A DNA stretch of 64,000 nucleotides from Promicromonospora sp. MEB111 (GTDB lineage: Bacteria; Actinomycetota; Actinomycetes; Actinomycetales; Cellulomonadaceae), in contig NZ_JARVSD010000018.1 of the NCBI RefSeq assembly GCF_030209445.1, forward strand, positions 62,001 through 126,000, written 5' to 3'. The translations under genes were made by a program, and so were the position numbers. Shown here one piece after another: positions 52,252 to 60,558 of the stretch (within the stretch, counting starts at the first letter, position 1; each line of letters starts with the position of its first letter). The notes under the pieces are model-generated. The model saw only the letters and a list, made by a program, of their open reading frames with translations. It had not been told where the DNA came from and searched no databases.

Positions 52252-52896
52252 ATGACGACACAAAGCTTCGCCACGACCGTCGCCGACTGGGCCGTCGGGC
52301 TCATGGAGACCCTCGGCGCACCGGGCGCAGGCGTAGCGATCGCCCTCGAGAACCTCTTCCCGCCCCTTCCGAGCGAGGTGATCCTGCCGCTGGCAGGCTT
52401 TACAGCGGCGCAGGGCACCCTCGTGCTGTGGCACGTGCTCGTCTGGACCACGGCGGGGTCGGTGGTCGGTGCGCTCCTCCTGTACGGGCTCGGCGCGTGG
52501 CTCGGGCGGGACCGCCTGCGCAGCATCGTCGACCGGATGCCGCTCGTGAAGCTGGAGGACGTCGACAAGGCGGAGACCTGGTTCAACCGGCACGGCGACT
52601 GGGCGGTGCTCATCGGCCGCGTCATCCCGATCGTGCGCAGCCTCATCTCCATCCCGGCCGGTGTGGAGCGCATGCCGTTGTCACGCTTCCTGCTGTTCAC
52701 GACGCTCGGCTCGTGCGTGTGGAACACCCTGCTGGTCGGCGCCGGCTACCTGCTGGGGGACCAGTGGCACATCGTCGAGGAGAGCGTCGGCGTGTTCCAG
52801 AAGGTCGTCATCGTCGTGGCCGTCCTGCTGATCGTGTGGTGGCTGGTCAAGACGCTGCGCAACCCGGACCGGCCGCGCCATGCCCGCCAGCGCTGA
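52252..52896 (+). CDS. DedA-family membrane protein
   Basis: 214 residues. Re-entrant-loop motifs ALENLFPPLPSEVILPLAG and GRVIPIVRSLISIPAGVERMP, with conserved E, two Arg and Pro, define the DedA/VTT fold. Four to five transmembrane helices. Members flip lipid carriers such as undecaprenyl phosphate or phospholipids and need the proton motive force. A basic C-terminus faces the cytoplasm. Specific lipid unknown. Confidence 0.9.
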   Translation: MTTQSFATTVADWAVGLMETLGAPGAGVAIALENLFPPLPSEVILPLAGFTAAQGTLVLWHVLVWTTAGSVVGALLLYGLGAWLGRDRLRSIVDRMPLVKLEDVDKAETWFNRHGDWAVLIGRVIPIVRSLISIPAGVERMPLSRFLLFTTLGSCVWNTLLVGAGYLLGDQWHIVEESVGVFQKVVIVVAVLLIVWWLVKTLRNPDRPRHARQR

Positions 52897-52913
52897 TCGG
52901 GCATGATGCAACC

Positions 52914-54344
52914 GTGACTGACGACCGCACCGCCCAGACCCTCCGCTCCATCGCCCCCTACCTCGCCGACTGGGCCTCGTTCCAGGCCGCGTACCACGGC
53001 ATCCCCGGCCTGCAGCTCGCCGTCGGACGCCGCGGCGAGGTGTTCGTCGACCTCGCCTGGGGCAAGGCCGACGTCGAGACGGGGGAGGACCTCACCAGCG
53101 ACCACCTGTTCCGTGTCGCGTCGCACTCCAAGACGTTCACCGGCGTCATGGTGATGCAGCTCGTGGAGCGCGGCGAGCTGCGGCTCGACGACCGGGTGGG
53201 CGACCTCGTGCCGGAGCTGGACGGCTCGCGCGCCGCCGGCGTCACCGTCCGGGAGCTGCTCGGCCACCAGGCCGGGATCATCCGCGACTCCTCCGACGGC
53301 GACTTCTGGCAGCACCACCGGCCCTTCCTCGACCGCGCCGAGGTGCTGGAGTGCGTGCGCGCCGAGGGCGTCGTGTTCGAGCCGAACGAGCACTTCAAGT
53401 ACACGAACATCGGGTACAGCCTGCTCGGGATCATCATCGAGCAGGTCACCGGCAAGACGTACGACGAGGTGGCACGGGTCGCCGTCGTCGAGCCGCTGGG
53501 CCTGACGCGGACCGGGACCGAGCTGGACCCCGCCCGCGCCGCCGAGTACGCCGCCGGCCACACCGGGCGGATCGCCCACGGCGACGCACGCCGGGTCATC
53601 CCTCACGTCGACACCCGTGCGATGGCCGCGGCGACCGGCTGGTACTCCACCGCGACGGAGATGGTCCGCTACGGCGCCGCGCACGTGTACGGCGACACGA
53701 CCCTGATCAGCGACGCCAGCAAGCGCATCATGCAGCGCGACGAGTCCCGGGTCGCGGTGCGCGGCAAGGAGCTCGGCCGCTACGGCGTCGGCATCGAGGT
53801 CGGCAAGGTCGGGGACCGCGAGGTCGTCGGCCACTCCGGCGGCTACCCCGGGCACATCACCCGCACCTGGATCGACCCCGTGGACGGGATCGTGGTCTCC
53901 GCCCTGACCAACGCCGTCGACGGCACCGCCGGGCAGATCGCCAACGGCGTGATCCAGCTGATCAACCTGGCGCTCGCGGCGGCGGACGAGGTGGCGGCCG
54001 GCGGGGTCGTCGCGGGTGCCTCCGGCAAGGGCGGCGACCCGGCGCCGGGAGTCCCTGCGGACGCGCCCGTCGGGCGGTTCGCCAACCTGTGGGGCGTGGC
54101 CGACGTCGTGGTCCTCGGCGGGATCCTGCACACGATCAACGTGCGCGCCGCCGAGCCCGCCGAGGTCGCGCAGCGGCTGGTCGTGTCCGACGGCCGGCTG
54201 GTGCAGGAGCCGGTCGCCGGGTTCGGCACGGTGGGCGAGCCGGTCCAGACGGACCGCGACGCCGACGGAGAGATCGTCTCGGTCCGCATCGGCGCGATGA
54301 CGTCCTGGCCGATCGAGCAGTACCGGAGCCGCACGGCCGGGTAG
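52914..54344 (+). CDS. serine hydrolase (beta-lactamase-related, cytoplasmic)
   Basis: 476 residues from GTG 52914 (CATGAT lies 6 nt upstream). Motifs S-H-S-K (VASHSKTF), Y-T-N (KYTNIGY) and H-S-G-G place it in the class C beta-lactamase/esterase EstB group. No signal peptide is seen. A C-terminal domain of about 100 residues (from PVGRFANLWGVADVVVLGG) is a beta-rich extension of the kind seen in some esterases. 17 bp after DedA, so perhaps partly co-transcribed. Confidence 0.85.
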   Translation: MTDDRTAQTLRSIAPYLADWASFQAAYHGIPGLQLAVGRRGEVFVDLAWGKADVETGEDLTSDHLFRVASHSKTFTGVMVMQLVERGELRLDDRVGDLVPELDGSRAAGVTVRELLGHQAGIIRDSSDGDFWQHHRPFLDRAEVLECVRAEGVVFEPNEHFKYTNIGYSLLGIIIEQVTGKTYDEVARVAVVEPLGLTRTGTELDPARAAEYAAGHTGRIAHGDARRVIPHVDTRAMAAATGWYSTATEMVRYGAAHVYGDTTLISDASKRIMQRDESRVAVRGKELGRYGVGIEVGKVGDREVVGHSGGYPGHITRTWIDPVDGIVVSALTNAVDGTAGQIANGVIQLINLALAAADEVAAGGVVAGASGKGGDPAPGVPADAPVGRFANLWGVADVVVLGGILHTINVRAAEPAEVAQRLVVSDGRLVQEPVAGFGTVGEPVQTDRDADGEIVSVRIGAMTSWPIEQYRSRTAG

Positions 54345-54379
54345 CGCCGGACGACGGGGTGGTGACCCCCGCCTCGCGG

Positions 54380-54385
54380 TAGCGT
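54380..54385 (+). promoter_or_regulatory. -10 hexamer TAGCGT, leaderless start of metallopeptidase gene
   Basis: TAGCGT ends 6 nt before GTG 54392. Confidence 0.45.
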
Positions 54386-54391
54386 TGTCAG

Positions 54392-55279
54392 GTGACTTTC
54401 AGCGAGGGCGGGCAGTTCGAGGGCGGCCGGGTCCGCAAGGGCGGCGGGCGCCGGGGCGCCGTCGGCGCGGGTGTCGGCGGCGGTGCGGCGCTTGTCATCG
54501 CGCTCCTGTACATGGTGCTGACCGGCAACAGTCCGGCCGACATCCTCGGGACCACCACCGACAGCGGGGGCGGCGGCGAGCAGGGCTACATCGGCGCGTG
54601 CACCGCCGAGCAGGCGAACGCCGACCCCGAGTGCCGGCTCAATGCCGCCGTGGACTCGCTGGACGTCTACTGGGCCGAGACGCTCCCGGAGCAGGGCGGC
54701 GTGGAGTACGAGCTGCCCGAGGTCGTCAGCTTCACCGGTGCGGTCGACACCGGCTGCGGTTCCGCGACGTCGGCCACGGGGCCGTTCTACTGCCCGGCCG
54801 ACACGACCGTGTACGAGGACCTCTCGTTCTACGACCAGCTCTCCAGCCAGTTCGGCGCCGAGGGCGGGCCGCTGGCTGAGATGTACGTGACGGCGCACGA
54901 GTTCGGGCACCACATCGAGAACCAGCTCGGGCTGTTCGAGCGGGCCGACCGGTCGGGCACCGGCCCCGAGTCGGACTCCGTGCGCATCGAGCTCATGGCG
55001 GACTGCCTCGCCGGGATGTGGGCCGGCAACGCCGCGACCACCGAGGACCCGGACACGGGCGTTCCGTTCCTTCAGCCCATCTCGCAGGCGGAGCTGGAGC
55101 AGGCGCTGTCCGCCGCCGCGGCCGTGGGCGACGACAACATCCAGCGCCGCTCCGGCGGCGACGTGAACCCCGAGGCGTTCTCGCACGGCTCCAGCGAGCA
55201 GCGCGTGCGGTGGTTCTCGATCGGCTACGACGGCGGCACGATCCAGGACTGCAACGCCCTGGACGCGCGCACCCTCTGA
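54392..55279 (+). CDS. neutral zinc metallopeptidase (YpfJ family), membrane-anchored
   Basis: 295 residues. Cytoplasmic Gly/Arg-rich start, one helix (GGGAALVIALLYMVLTG), then a domain beginning CTAEQANADPECRLNAAVDSL. Zinc motif HEFGHHIENQLG, third ligand in IELMADCLAGMWAG, and the RxRWFSIGYDGG end are characteristic of the family. GSATSATGPFYCPADTTVYED is the family substrate-edge strand. Substrate proteins unknown. Confidence 0.9.
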   Translation: MTFSEGGQFEGGRVRKGGGRRGAVGAGVGGGAALVIALLYMVLTGNSPADILGTTTDSGGGGEQGYIGACTAEQANADPECRLNAAVDSLDVYWAETLPEQGGVEYELPEVVSFTGAVDTGCGSATSATGPFYCPADTTVYEDLSFYDQLSSQFGAEGGPLAEMYVTAHEFGHHIENQLGLFERADRSGTGPESDSVRIELMADCLAGMWAGNAATTEDPDTGVPFLQPISQAELEQALSAAAAVGDDNIQRRSGGDVNPEAFSHGSSEQRVRWFSIGYDGGTIQDCNALDARTL

Positions 55280-55282
55280 CGT

Positions 55283-55288
55283 TACGGT
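55283..55288 (+). promoter_or_regulatory. -10 hexamer TACGGT for the thrS leader transcript
   Basis: TACGGT ends 7 nt before the leader-peptide ATG at 55296, matching the other leaderless promoters here, so transcription probably begins at the leader peptide. Confidence 0.45.
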
Positions 55289-55295
55289 GGGCGGC

Positions 55296-55346
55296 ATGCA
55301 CCTCAGCGCACGCACGACGACGCCGGACCCCTCCGGCGCGCGCTGA
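55296..55346 (+). CDS. threonine-rich leader peptide of the short thrS gene
   Basis: 16 codons, MHLSARTTTPDPSGAR, stop TGA 55344-55346. Three consecutive ACG (Thr) codons at 55314-55322. It precedes a threonyl-tRNA synthetase gene and an attenuator hairpin, the arrangement of ribosome-mediated attenuation. A ribosome stalled at the Thr codons would leave CTCCGG (55331-55336) free to pair with CCGGAG (55368-55373), part of the terminator stem. A ribosome that reaches the stop codon would cover it. The mechanism is inferred; leader codons, hairpin and alternative pairing are seen directly. Confidence 0.65.
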   Translation: MHLSARTTTPDPSGAR

Positions 55347-55363
55347 CCTGCTTTCAGCACCCA

Positions 55364-55390
55364 GGCCCCGGAGCTCGCTCCGGGGCCTTT
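55364..55390 (+). terminator. attenuator hairpin upstream of thrS
   Basis: GGCCCCGGAGC (55364-55374), loop TC, GCTCCGGGGCC (55377-55387), then TTT. Perfect 11-bp G+C stem, 53 bp before the thrS ATG and 17 bp after the leader stop. Competing stem: CTCCGG 55331-55336 with CCGGAG 55368-55373; a small CCGGA/TCCGG hairpin (55323-55336) could sequester that strand. Confidence 0.65.
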
Positions 55391-55442
55391 GCCGTGCACG
55401 ACGACGGCACCGGGGCGGCTCCACCATCGAAGGAGCACCGTC

Positions 55443-56768
55443 ATGAACGCCCCCGCACCGAACCAGCGGTCTCAGGCACCCGCCGTCCTCGACCACCGTG
55501 CCCTCGGCCGCGACATGCGGATCTTCGACACCAGCCCGCTGGTCGGGCCCGGCCTGCCGCTGTGGCTGCCCGCCGGCGCGGCGATCCGGTACGAGCTGGA
55601 GCAGTACGCGCGCGAGGTCGCGCTGCGCACCGGCTGCGAGCCGGTGTACTCGCCGGTGCTCGGCAAGCGGTCGCTGTACGAGCGCTCGGGCCACTGGGCC
55701 AAGTTCGCGGACGACATGTTCCCGCCGATGTACCTGGGCGGGAACGCTGACAGCTCGGGCTCGGCTCCCGACCTCGACGGCAGCCCGGACGCGGACGCCG
55801 ACCCCCTCGTGCTGCGCCCCGCCAACTGCCCGCACCACGCGCAGATCTATGCGTCCGAGCCGCGCTCGTACCGCGACCTGCCCGTGCGGTACTCGGAGCT
55901 CGCGTCGATGTTCCGCGCCGAGCGGTCGGGGGTGCTGTCGGGGCTGAGCCGGGTACGGCAGATCAACCTGGACGACGCACACGTCTTCTGCCGTCCCGAC
56001 CAGGTCGGGGCCGAGGTGCGCACCGCGCTGGCCGCCGTCCTGGAGGTGCTCGACACCCTGGGCATCGAGGTGGCGTACCTGCGCCTGTCCGGCCGGGACG
56101 CCTCCGAGCGGTGGCTCGGCGCGCCCGAGCGGTGGGCCGCGGCAGAGGAGGCGCTGCGCGCGGTGCTCGACGACGTCGCCTCGCCCGCCGGCCTGCCGTG
56201 GCACGCCGAGGCCGGTGAGGCGGCGTTCTACGGCCCCAAGATCGACGTCCAGGTGCTCGACGCGCGCGGCCACGAGGAGACCCTCGCCACCGTCCAGCTC
56301 GACTTCAACCAGCCCGAGCGGTTCGACCTGACCTACGTCGCGGCGTCCGGCGAGCGCGAGCGGGTCGTGATGATCCACCGCGGCACCGTCGGCGCGATGG
56401 AGCGGATGGTCGCGTTCCTCCTGGAACGGCACGGCGGACGGCTCCCGTTCTGGCTCGCGCCCGTGCAGGTCTGCCTGCTGCCGCTGCCGGACGCCCCCGA
56501 CCAGCTCGTCGACGATCTCGCCGCGGACCTGAGGGCCCGCGGCCTGCGGGTCCGGGTGGAGCGGGAGGGGTCGCTGGGCAGCCGGATCCGCAAGGCCCGG
56601 CAGCGGCGGGACGCGCTGCTCGGCGTGCTGGGCGCGCGCGAGGTGGCGGCGGGTGCGCTGGCGGTGACCGATCCGGCGTCGGGCGCCAGGGCCTCGGTGC
56701 CGCTCGCCGAGCTGGGCGACCGCCTGGCCGAGGCGGCCCGCAGGCGCGTGCCGCGGGTCAGCCTGTGA
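55443..56768 (+). CDS. thrS: short threonyl-tRNA synthetase lacking the TGS and editing domains
   Basis: 441 residues from ATG 55443 with SD GGAG. It starts at the catalytic core; the N-terminal TGS and editing (N2) domains, about 240 residues in normal ThrRS, are absent. Class II motifs: RYSELASMFRAERSG (motif 2), GTVGAMERMVAFLLE (motif 3). The zinc ligands correspond to C in RPANCPHH, H in DDAHVF and H in VMIHRG. The anticodon-binding domain ends the protein (LAPVQVCLLPLPDAPDQLVDDL, REGSLGSRIRKARQRRDALLGVLG). Likely a second, inducible ThrRS, expressed on threonine starvation or inhibition; similar short forms act as self-resistance or backup enzymes. Confidence 0.88.
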   Translation: MNAPAPNQRSQAPAVLDHRALGRDMRIFDTSPLVGPGLPLWLPAGAAIRYELEQYAREVALRTGCEPVYSPVLGKRSLYERSGHWAKFADDMFPPMYLGGNADSSGSAPDLDGSPDADADPLVLRPANCPHHAQIYASEPRSYRDLPVRYSELASMFRAERSGVLSGLSRVRQINLDDAHVFCRPDQVGAEVRTALAAVLEVLDTLGIEVAYLRLSGRDASERWLGAPERWAAAEEALRAVLDDVASPAGLPWHAEAGEAAFYGPKIDVQVLDARGHEETLATVQLDFNQPERFDLTYVAASGERERVVMIHRGTVGAMERMVAFLLERHGGRLPFWLAPVQVCLLPLPDAPDQLVDDLAADLRARGLRVRVEREGSLGSRIRKARQRRDALLGVLGAREVAAGALAVTDPASGARASVPLAELGDRLAEAARRRVPRVSL

Positions 56769-56810
56769 GCGTCGCCGGGCCTGCGGTCCCGACGGCGCGT
56801 CGCCGGCCTG

Positions 56811-57467
56811 TCACCGCGCCCAGGTCCGCCGGTCGCGTGCCGCCAGGTGGACGATCTCCAGCTCGCGGTCGGTGAGCACCGGCCGGTGCTTCTCGAGCCA
56901 GGGCACGAGCTCCCGGGCCGTCAGCACCTCGACGCCCTCGCGCGAGCCCTCGACACGGGGTTCCTTGGTGCGCACGAACACGATGACCGGCTGCACGGTG
57001 ATCGGCACGCGCGTGGCCCAGCGCAGGATCTCCTGGGCGCGGCGCGCCTCGTTCCAGGCGGCCTCGGCGGTGACCTCGTGCGCGGGCCGGTAGATCGTGT
57101 GGATGGTGAAGACGCCCCCGGGCCCGATGACGAGCTGGTCGAGCTCCAGGGCGCCGCCGTCGGACTGGACGGACTGCAGCACCCGCCAGACCGGGCGCCG
57201 GGCCACGAGCTTCCAGAGCTCGTCCGCGGCGGCGCGGGCCCCGGTGATCCGGTGCCGCATCTCGCGGTGGTGGGCGTCGGGGTTGCGGGTCAGCCGGCCT
57301 CGCAGCACGGCCACGGCGTGCTGCCGGAAGTACGTGCGGCGCCGCGCGATCAGGTGCTTCGCCGGCCGGTTGGCCGTGAGGTCGTCACCGCCCGTCAGAC
57401 GGCCCGCGCGCAGGTGCGGCAGAGCGTCGGCGACGGTGACTGGAACGCTGGAGGTCTCAGTGCCCAT
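56811..57467 (-). CDS. NERD-domain protein, catalytic Lys apparently lost
   Basis: 218 residues. The central part (GGALELDQLVIGPGGVFTI, then VTVQPVIVFV-type strand) matches the nuclease-related NERD domain (ExDxLVIGPxGVFxI-x-T-K). Where the family has the catalytic Lys after the last strand, this protein has H-T-I-Y-R. The long N-terminal helical region with ARRRTYFRQHAVAVLRGRL is typical of NERD proteins of unknown role. May be an inactive homologue. Monocistronic, convergent with thrS. Confidence 0.7.
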   Translation of the reverse strand: MGTETSSVPVTVADALPHLRAGRLTGGDDLTANRPAKHLIARRRTYFRQHAVAVLRGRLTRNPDAHHREMRHRITGARAAADELWKLVARRPVWRVLQSVQSDGGALELDQLVIGPGGVFTIHTIYRPAHEVTAEAAWNEARRAQEILRWATRVPITVQPVIVFVRTKEPRVEGSREGVEVLTARELVPWLEKHRPVLTDRELEIVHLAARDRRTWAR

Positions 57468-57521
57468 GGGGCGGACGTTACGTCCGCGTTGCCGTACGCG
57501 CGCGTCCTGGCGGTGAAGCGA

Positions 57522-58778
57522 TCACTCGTCCTTGGTCTCGCCCCTGCTCCCGTGCCGGGCGTCCTCGGCGTCGGCCGCCGCACCTCCCGGGAACGCCTTG
57601 CGCGCCACCAGCACCACGACCAGCGCGGCGACCACGAGCACCGCACCGGTGTAGGGGACGGCGGCGACGCCGGCGCCGTCGAGCACGAGCGCGCCGAGCG
57701 CCGCGCCGCCGCCGATGCCGATGTTCGCCGTCGCGTTCACCAGCGCCCCGACGACGTCGGGCGAGGCCCCGCGCGTCCGGATCGCCGCGGTCTGGAAGAC
57801 GGCGGCGACGGCGCCGAAGCCGATGCTCCACACGGCCGCGGCGACGAGCGTGCCCACCGTCGCCGGGAACACGATCCCGAGGGCGAGCACACCGCACGCG
57901 ACGACGGACAGGGTGATCACCGTGGTCTGCCGGGGCCGGACGTCGAGCCGCGTGGCGGCGAACGCGGCCCCGATGAGCCCGAGCGCCCCGATCAGCAGCA
58001 GCGCGGGGCCGAGCGCCGCCGTGGCGAGCCCGGCGGCCAGGAGCAGTACGGACACGTAGGTGTAGACGGTGAAGTGGCCGAGGTAGGCCAGCACGTTGGC
58101 CGTGGTGACCTGGGCGAGCGCGGTACGCCGGGCGCCGCGGGCGGCGTCATCCGGGGGAGCGCCGCCGCCTGGGACGGAGGGCAGCAGGAGGGCCGTGAGC
58201 ACGCCCGCGACGGCGCACACGCCCGTCAGGACGAGGAACGCCTCGCGCCAGCCGACGGCGGTGCCCAGCGACGTCGACAGCGGGACGCCCAGGATGAACC
58301 CGGCCGACGCGCCCAGGGTGACGAGCGCCAGGGCTCGTCCCGCGAGGTGCGGCCGCACCAGGCGCGACGCGTACCCGATGCTCACCGAGAAGAAGACGGC
58401 GTGCGCCGCCCCGCCGAGCGCCCGGGCCGCGGCGACGACCGCGAAGGTGGGGGCGAGCGCGACGATCACGTTGCTCGCCGTGTAGACGGCGAGGGTGCCG
58501 AGCAGCACGGTCTTGCGCGGCAGCCGGCGCGTCGCCGACGTCAGCGGCAGGGCGAGCGCCGCGACCATGAACGCGTACGCGGTGACCAGGAGGCCCGCCA
58601 CCGACTCGGAGACGGCGAGGTCGTCGCTGATCAGGGGGAGCAGGCCTACCGGGACCAGCTCGGTGGTGACGGCGACGAACGTGGCGAGGGCCAGCGCGAA
58701 CAGGCCGCCGGCCGCGTCGCGGACGTCGCCGGGCTGCCAGGCGGCGGGCCGGGAGCTGGGTGCGGGCATGGGCTCCAT
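57522..58778 (-). CDS. MFS transporter, DHA1/AraJ-like
   Basis: 418 residues from ATG 58778 (MEPMPAPSS); a further ATG at 58769 is possible. Twelve helices; FVAVTTELVPVGLLPLISDDLAVSESVAGLLVTAYA and motif B/C-like ARALGGAAHAVFFSVSIGYASRLV are typical of the AraJ/YdhP (sugar or drug efflux) subgroup. Substrate unknown. Divergent from the ABC-F gene. Confidence 0.85.
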   Translation of the reverse strand: MEPMPAPSSRPAAWQPGDVRDAAGGLFALALATFVAVTTELVPVGLLPLISDDLAVSESVAGLLVTAYAFMVAALALPLTSATRRLPRKTVLLGTLAVYTASNVIVALAPTFAVVAAARALGGAAHAVFFSVSIGYASRLVRPHLAGRALALVTLGASAGFILGVPLSTSLGTAVGWREAFLVLTGVCAVAGVLTALLLPSVPGGGAPPDDAARGARRTALAQVTTANVLAYLGHFTVYTYVSVLLLAAGLATAALGPALLLIGALGLIGAAFAATRLDVRPRQTTVITLSVVACGVLALGIVFPATVGTLVAAAVWSIGFGAVAAVFQTAAIRTRGASPDVVGALVNATANIGIGGGAALGALVLDGAGVAAVPYTGAVLVVAALVVVLVARKAFPGGAAADAEDARHGSRGETKDE

Positions 58779-58896
58779 GGTGACATTCGTCGCGACCTGC
58801 CCGTTGCCGGACCCGCACCCCCTAGACTGGTCCGGCCCCCGCCGCCGTGGGCCGATCCACCCTGCCACCATCCCCCTGACCGTGAGGAACACCTGC

Positions 58897-60495
58897 GTGA
58901 TCACTGCCCATGGCGTCGAGCTGCGCGTCGGCGCGCGCGTGCTGCTGAGCGAGGCCACCTTCCGGGTCGCCTCGGGCGACCGGATCGGCCTGGTCGGCCG
59001 CAACGGCGCCGGCAAGACCACGCTGACCAAGACCCTCGCGGGCGAGACCCAGCCCACGGGCGGGCAGATCGTGCGCGGCACCGACATCGGCTACCTGCCC
59101 CAGGACCCGCGCACGGGCGACCTCGAGGTCCTCGCGATGAACCGCGTGCTCTCGGCGCGCAACCTCGACCGGGTCATCACGCAGATGCGCGAGACCGAGG
59201 GCGAGATGGCGTCGGCCGACCCGGACACGCAGGCGGCAGCGCTGGAGCGGTACCCCAAGCTGGAGGCGCGGTTCCTCGCGGCCGGCGGGTACGCCGCCGA
59301 GTCCGAGGCGCAGATCATCACGGCCAACCTCGGCCTGGACGAGCGCGTGCTGGGCCAGCCCCTGAGCACCCTCTCCGGCGGTCAGCGCCGCCGGATCGAG
59401 CTGGCGCGCATCCTGTTCAGCGGCGTCGAGACGCTGCTGCTGGACGAGCCCACCAACCACCTCGACGCCGACTCGATCATCTGGCTGCGCGACTACCTCA
59501 GGGCGTACAACGGCGGGTTCATCGTGATCAGCCACGACGTCGACCTGCTGCGCGCCACGGTGAACAAGGTGTTCCACCTGGACGCCAACCGGGGTGAGCT
59601 CGACCAGTACAACATGGGCTGGGACACCTACCTGGAGCAGCGCGAGACGGACGAGCGGCGTCGTCGGCGCGAGCGGGCCAACGCCGAGAAGAAGGCGGGC
59701 ACGCTGCTCGCCCAGGCCGAGAAGATGCGCGCCAAGGCGACCAAGGCGACCGCCGCGCAGAACATGATCAAGCGCGCCGAGAAGATGCTCGGCGGCCTGG
59801 AGAACGAGCGCGCCGCCGACCGCGTGGCCAAGCTCCGGTTCCCGACGCCGGCGCCCTGCGGGCGCACGCCGCTCACCGCGAGCGGGCTGTCCAAGGCGTA
59901 CGGCTCCCAGGAGGTGTTCGCGGGCGTGGACCTGGCGATCGACCGTGGGTCGCGCGTCGTGGTGCTCGGTTTCAACGGTGCCGGCAAGACGACGCTGCTG
60001 CGCATCCTCGCGGGCGTCGAGGCCCCGGACACCGGCGAGGTCGAGCCCGGGCACGGGCTCAAGCTCGGCTACTACGCCCAGGAGCACGACACGCTCGACA
60101 TGGACGCGACCGTCGTCGAGAACCTGCGGCACGCCGCGCCCGACCTGACGGACACGCAGGTGCGCTCGGTGCTCGGCTCGTTCCTGTTCAGCGGGGACGA
60201 CGCCGAGAAGCCCGCCCACGTGCTCTCCGGCGGCGAGAAGACGCGTCTGGCGCTGGCGACGATCGTGGTCTCCGGCGCGAACGTCCTGCTGCTCGACGAG
60301 CCGACGAACAACCTCGACCCCGCCTCCCGGGCCGAGATCCTCGGGGCACTCAAGACGTACGAGGGCGCGGTCGTGATGGTGACCCACGACGACGGCGCCG
60401 TCGAGGCCCTGGAGCCCGAGCGCGTGCTGCTGCTGCCCGACGGCGACGAGGACCTCTGGAACGACAGCTACCAGGAGCTCGTCTCCCTGGCCTGA
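58897..60495 (+). CDS. ABC-F family ATPase (ribosome-associated)
   Basis: 532 residues from GTG 58897. Two ATPase domains without transmembrane helices: Walker A GRNGAGKTT and GFNGAGKTT, signatures LSGGQRRR and LSGGEKTRLA, Walker B LLLDEPTNHLD and LLLDEPTNNLD. The interdomain P-site tRNA interaction linker is rich in Arg/Lys (ETDERRRRRERANAEKKAG, KMRAKATKATAAQNM). ABC-F proteins act on the ribosome as translation factors or give antibiotic protection. No resistance subgroup can be assigned from motifs. Confidence 0.9.
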   Translation: MITAHGVELRVGARVLLSEATFRVASGDRIGLVGRNGAGKTTLTKTLAGETQPTGGQIVRGTDIGYLPQDPRTGDLEVLAMNRVLSARNLDRVITQMRETEGEMASADPDTQAAALERYPKLEARFLAAGGYAAESEAQIITANLGLDERVLGQPLSTLSGGQRRRIELARILFSGVETLLLDEPTNHLDADSIIWLRDYLRAYNGGFIVISHDVDLLRATVNKVFHLDANRGELDQYNMGWDTYLEQRETDERRRRRERANAEKKAGTLLAQAEKMRAKATKATAAQNMIKRAEKMLGGLENERAADRVAKLRFPTPAPCGRTPLTASGLSKAYGSQEVFAGVDLAIDRGSRVVVLGFNGAGKTTLLRILAGVEAPDTGEVEPGHGLKLGYYAQEHDTLDMDATVVENLRHAAPDLTDTQVRSVLGSFLFSGDDAEKPAHVLSGGEKTRLALATIVVSGANVLLLDEPTNNLDPASRAEILGALKTYEGAVVMVTHDDGAVEALEPERVLLLPDGDEDLWNDSYQELVSLA

Positions 60496-60558
60496 CGCTG
60501 CCCCCGGAGGGCTCCGGCGCACGGGACGGCGTCCGCCGTCGCGCCTCGTCGACCGCCC

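Noticed and set aside
48744-54344. Two serine hydrolases (48744 and 52914) as a gene duplication
   Set aside because: They share only the family motifs; lengths, signal peptide and C-terminal domains differ, so they are distant paralogues.
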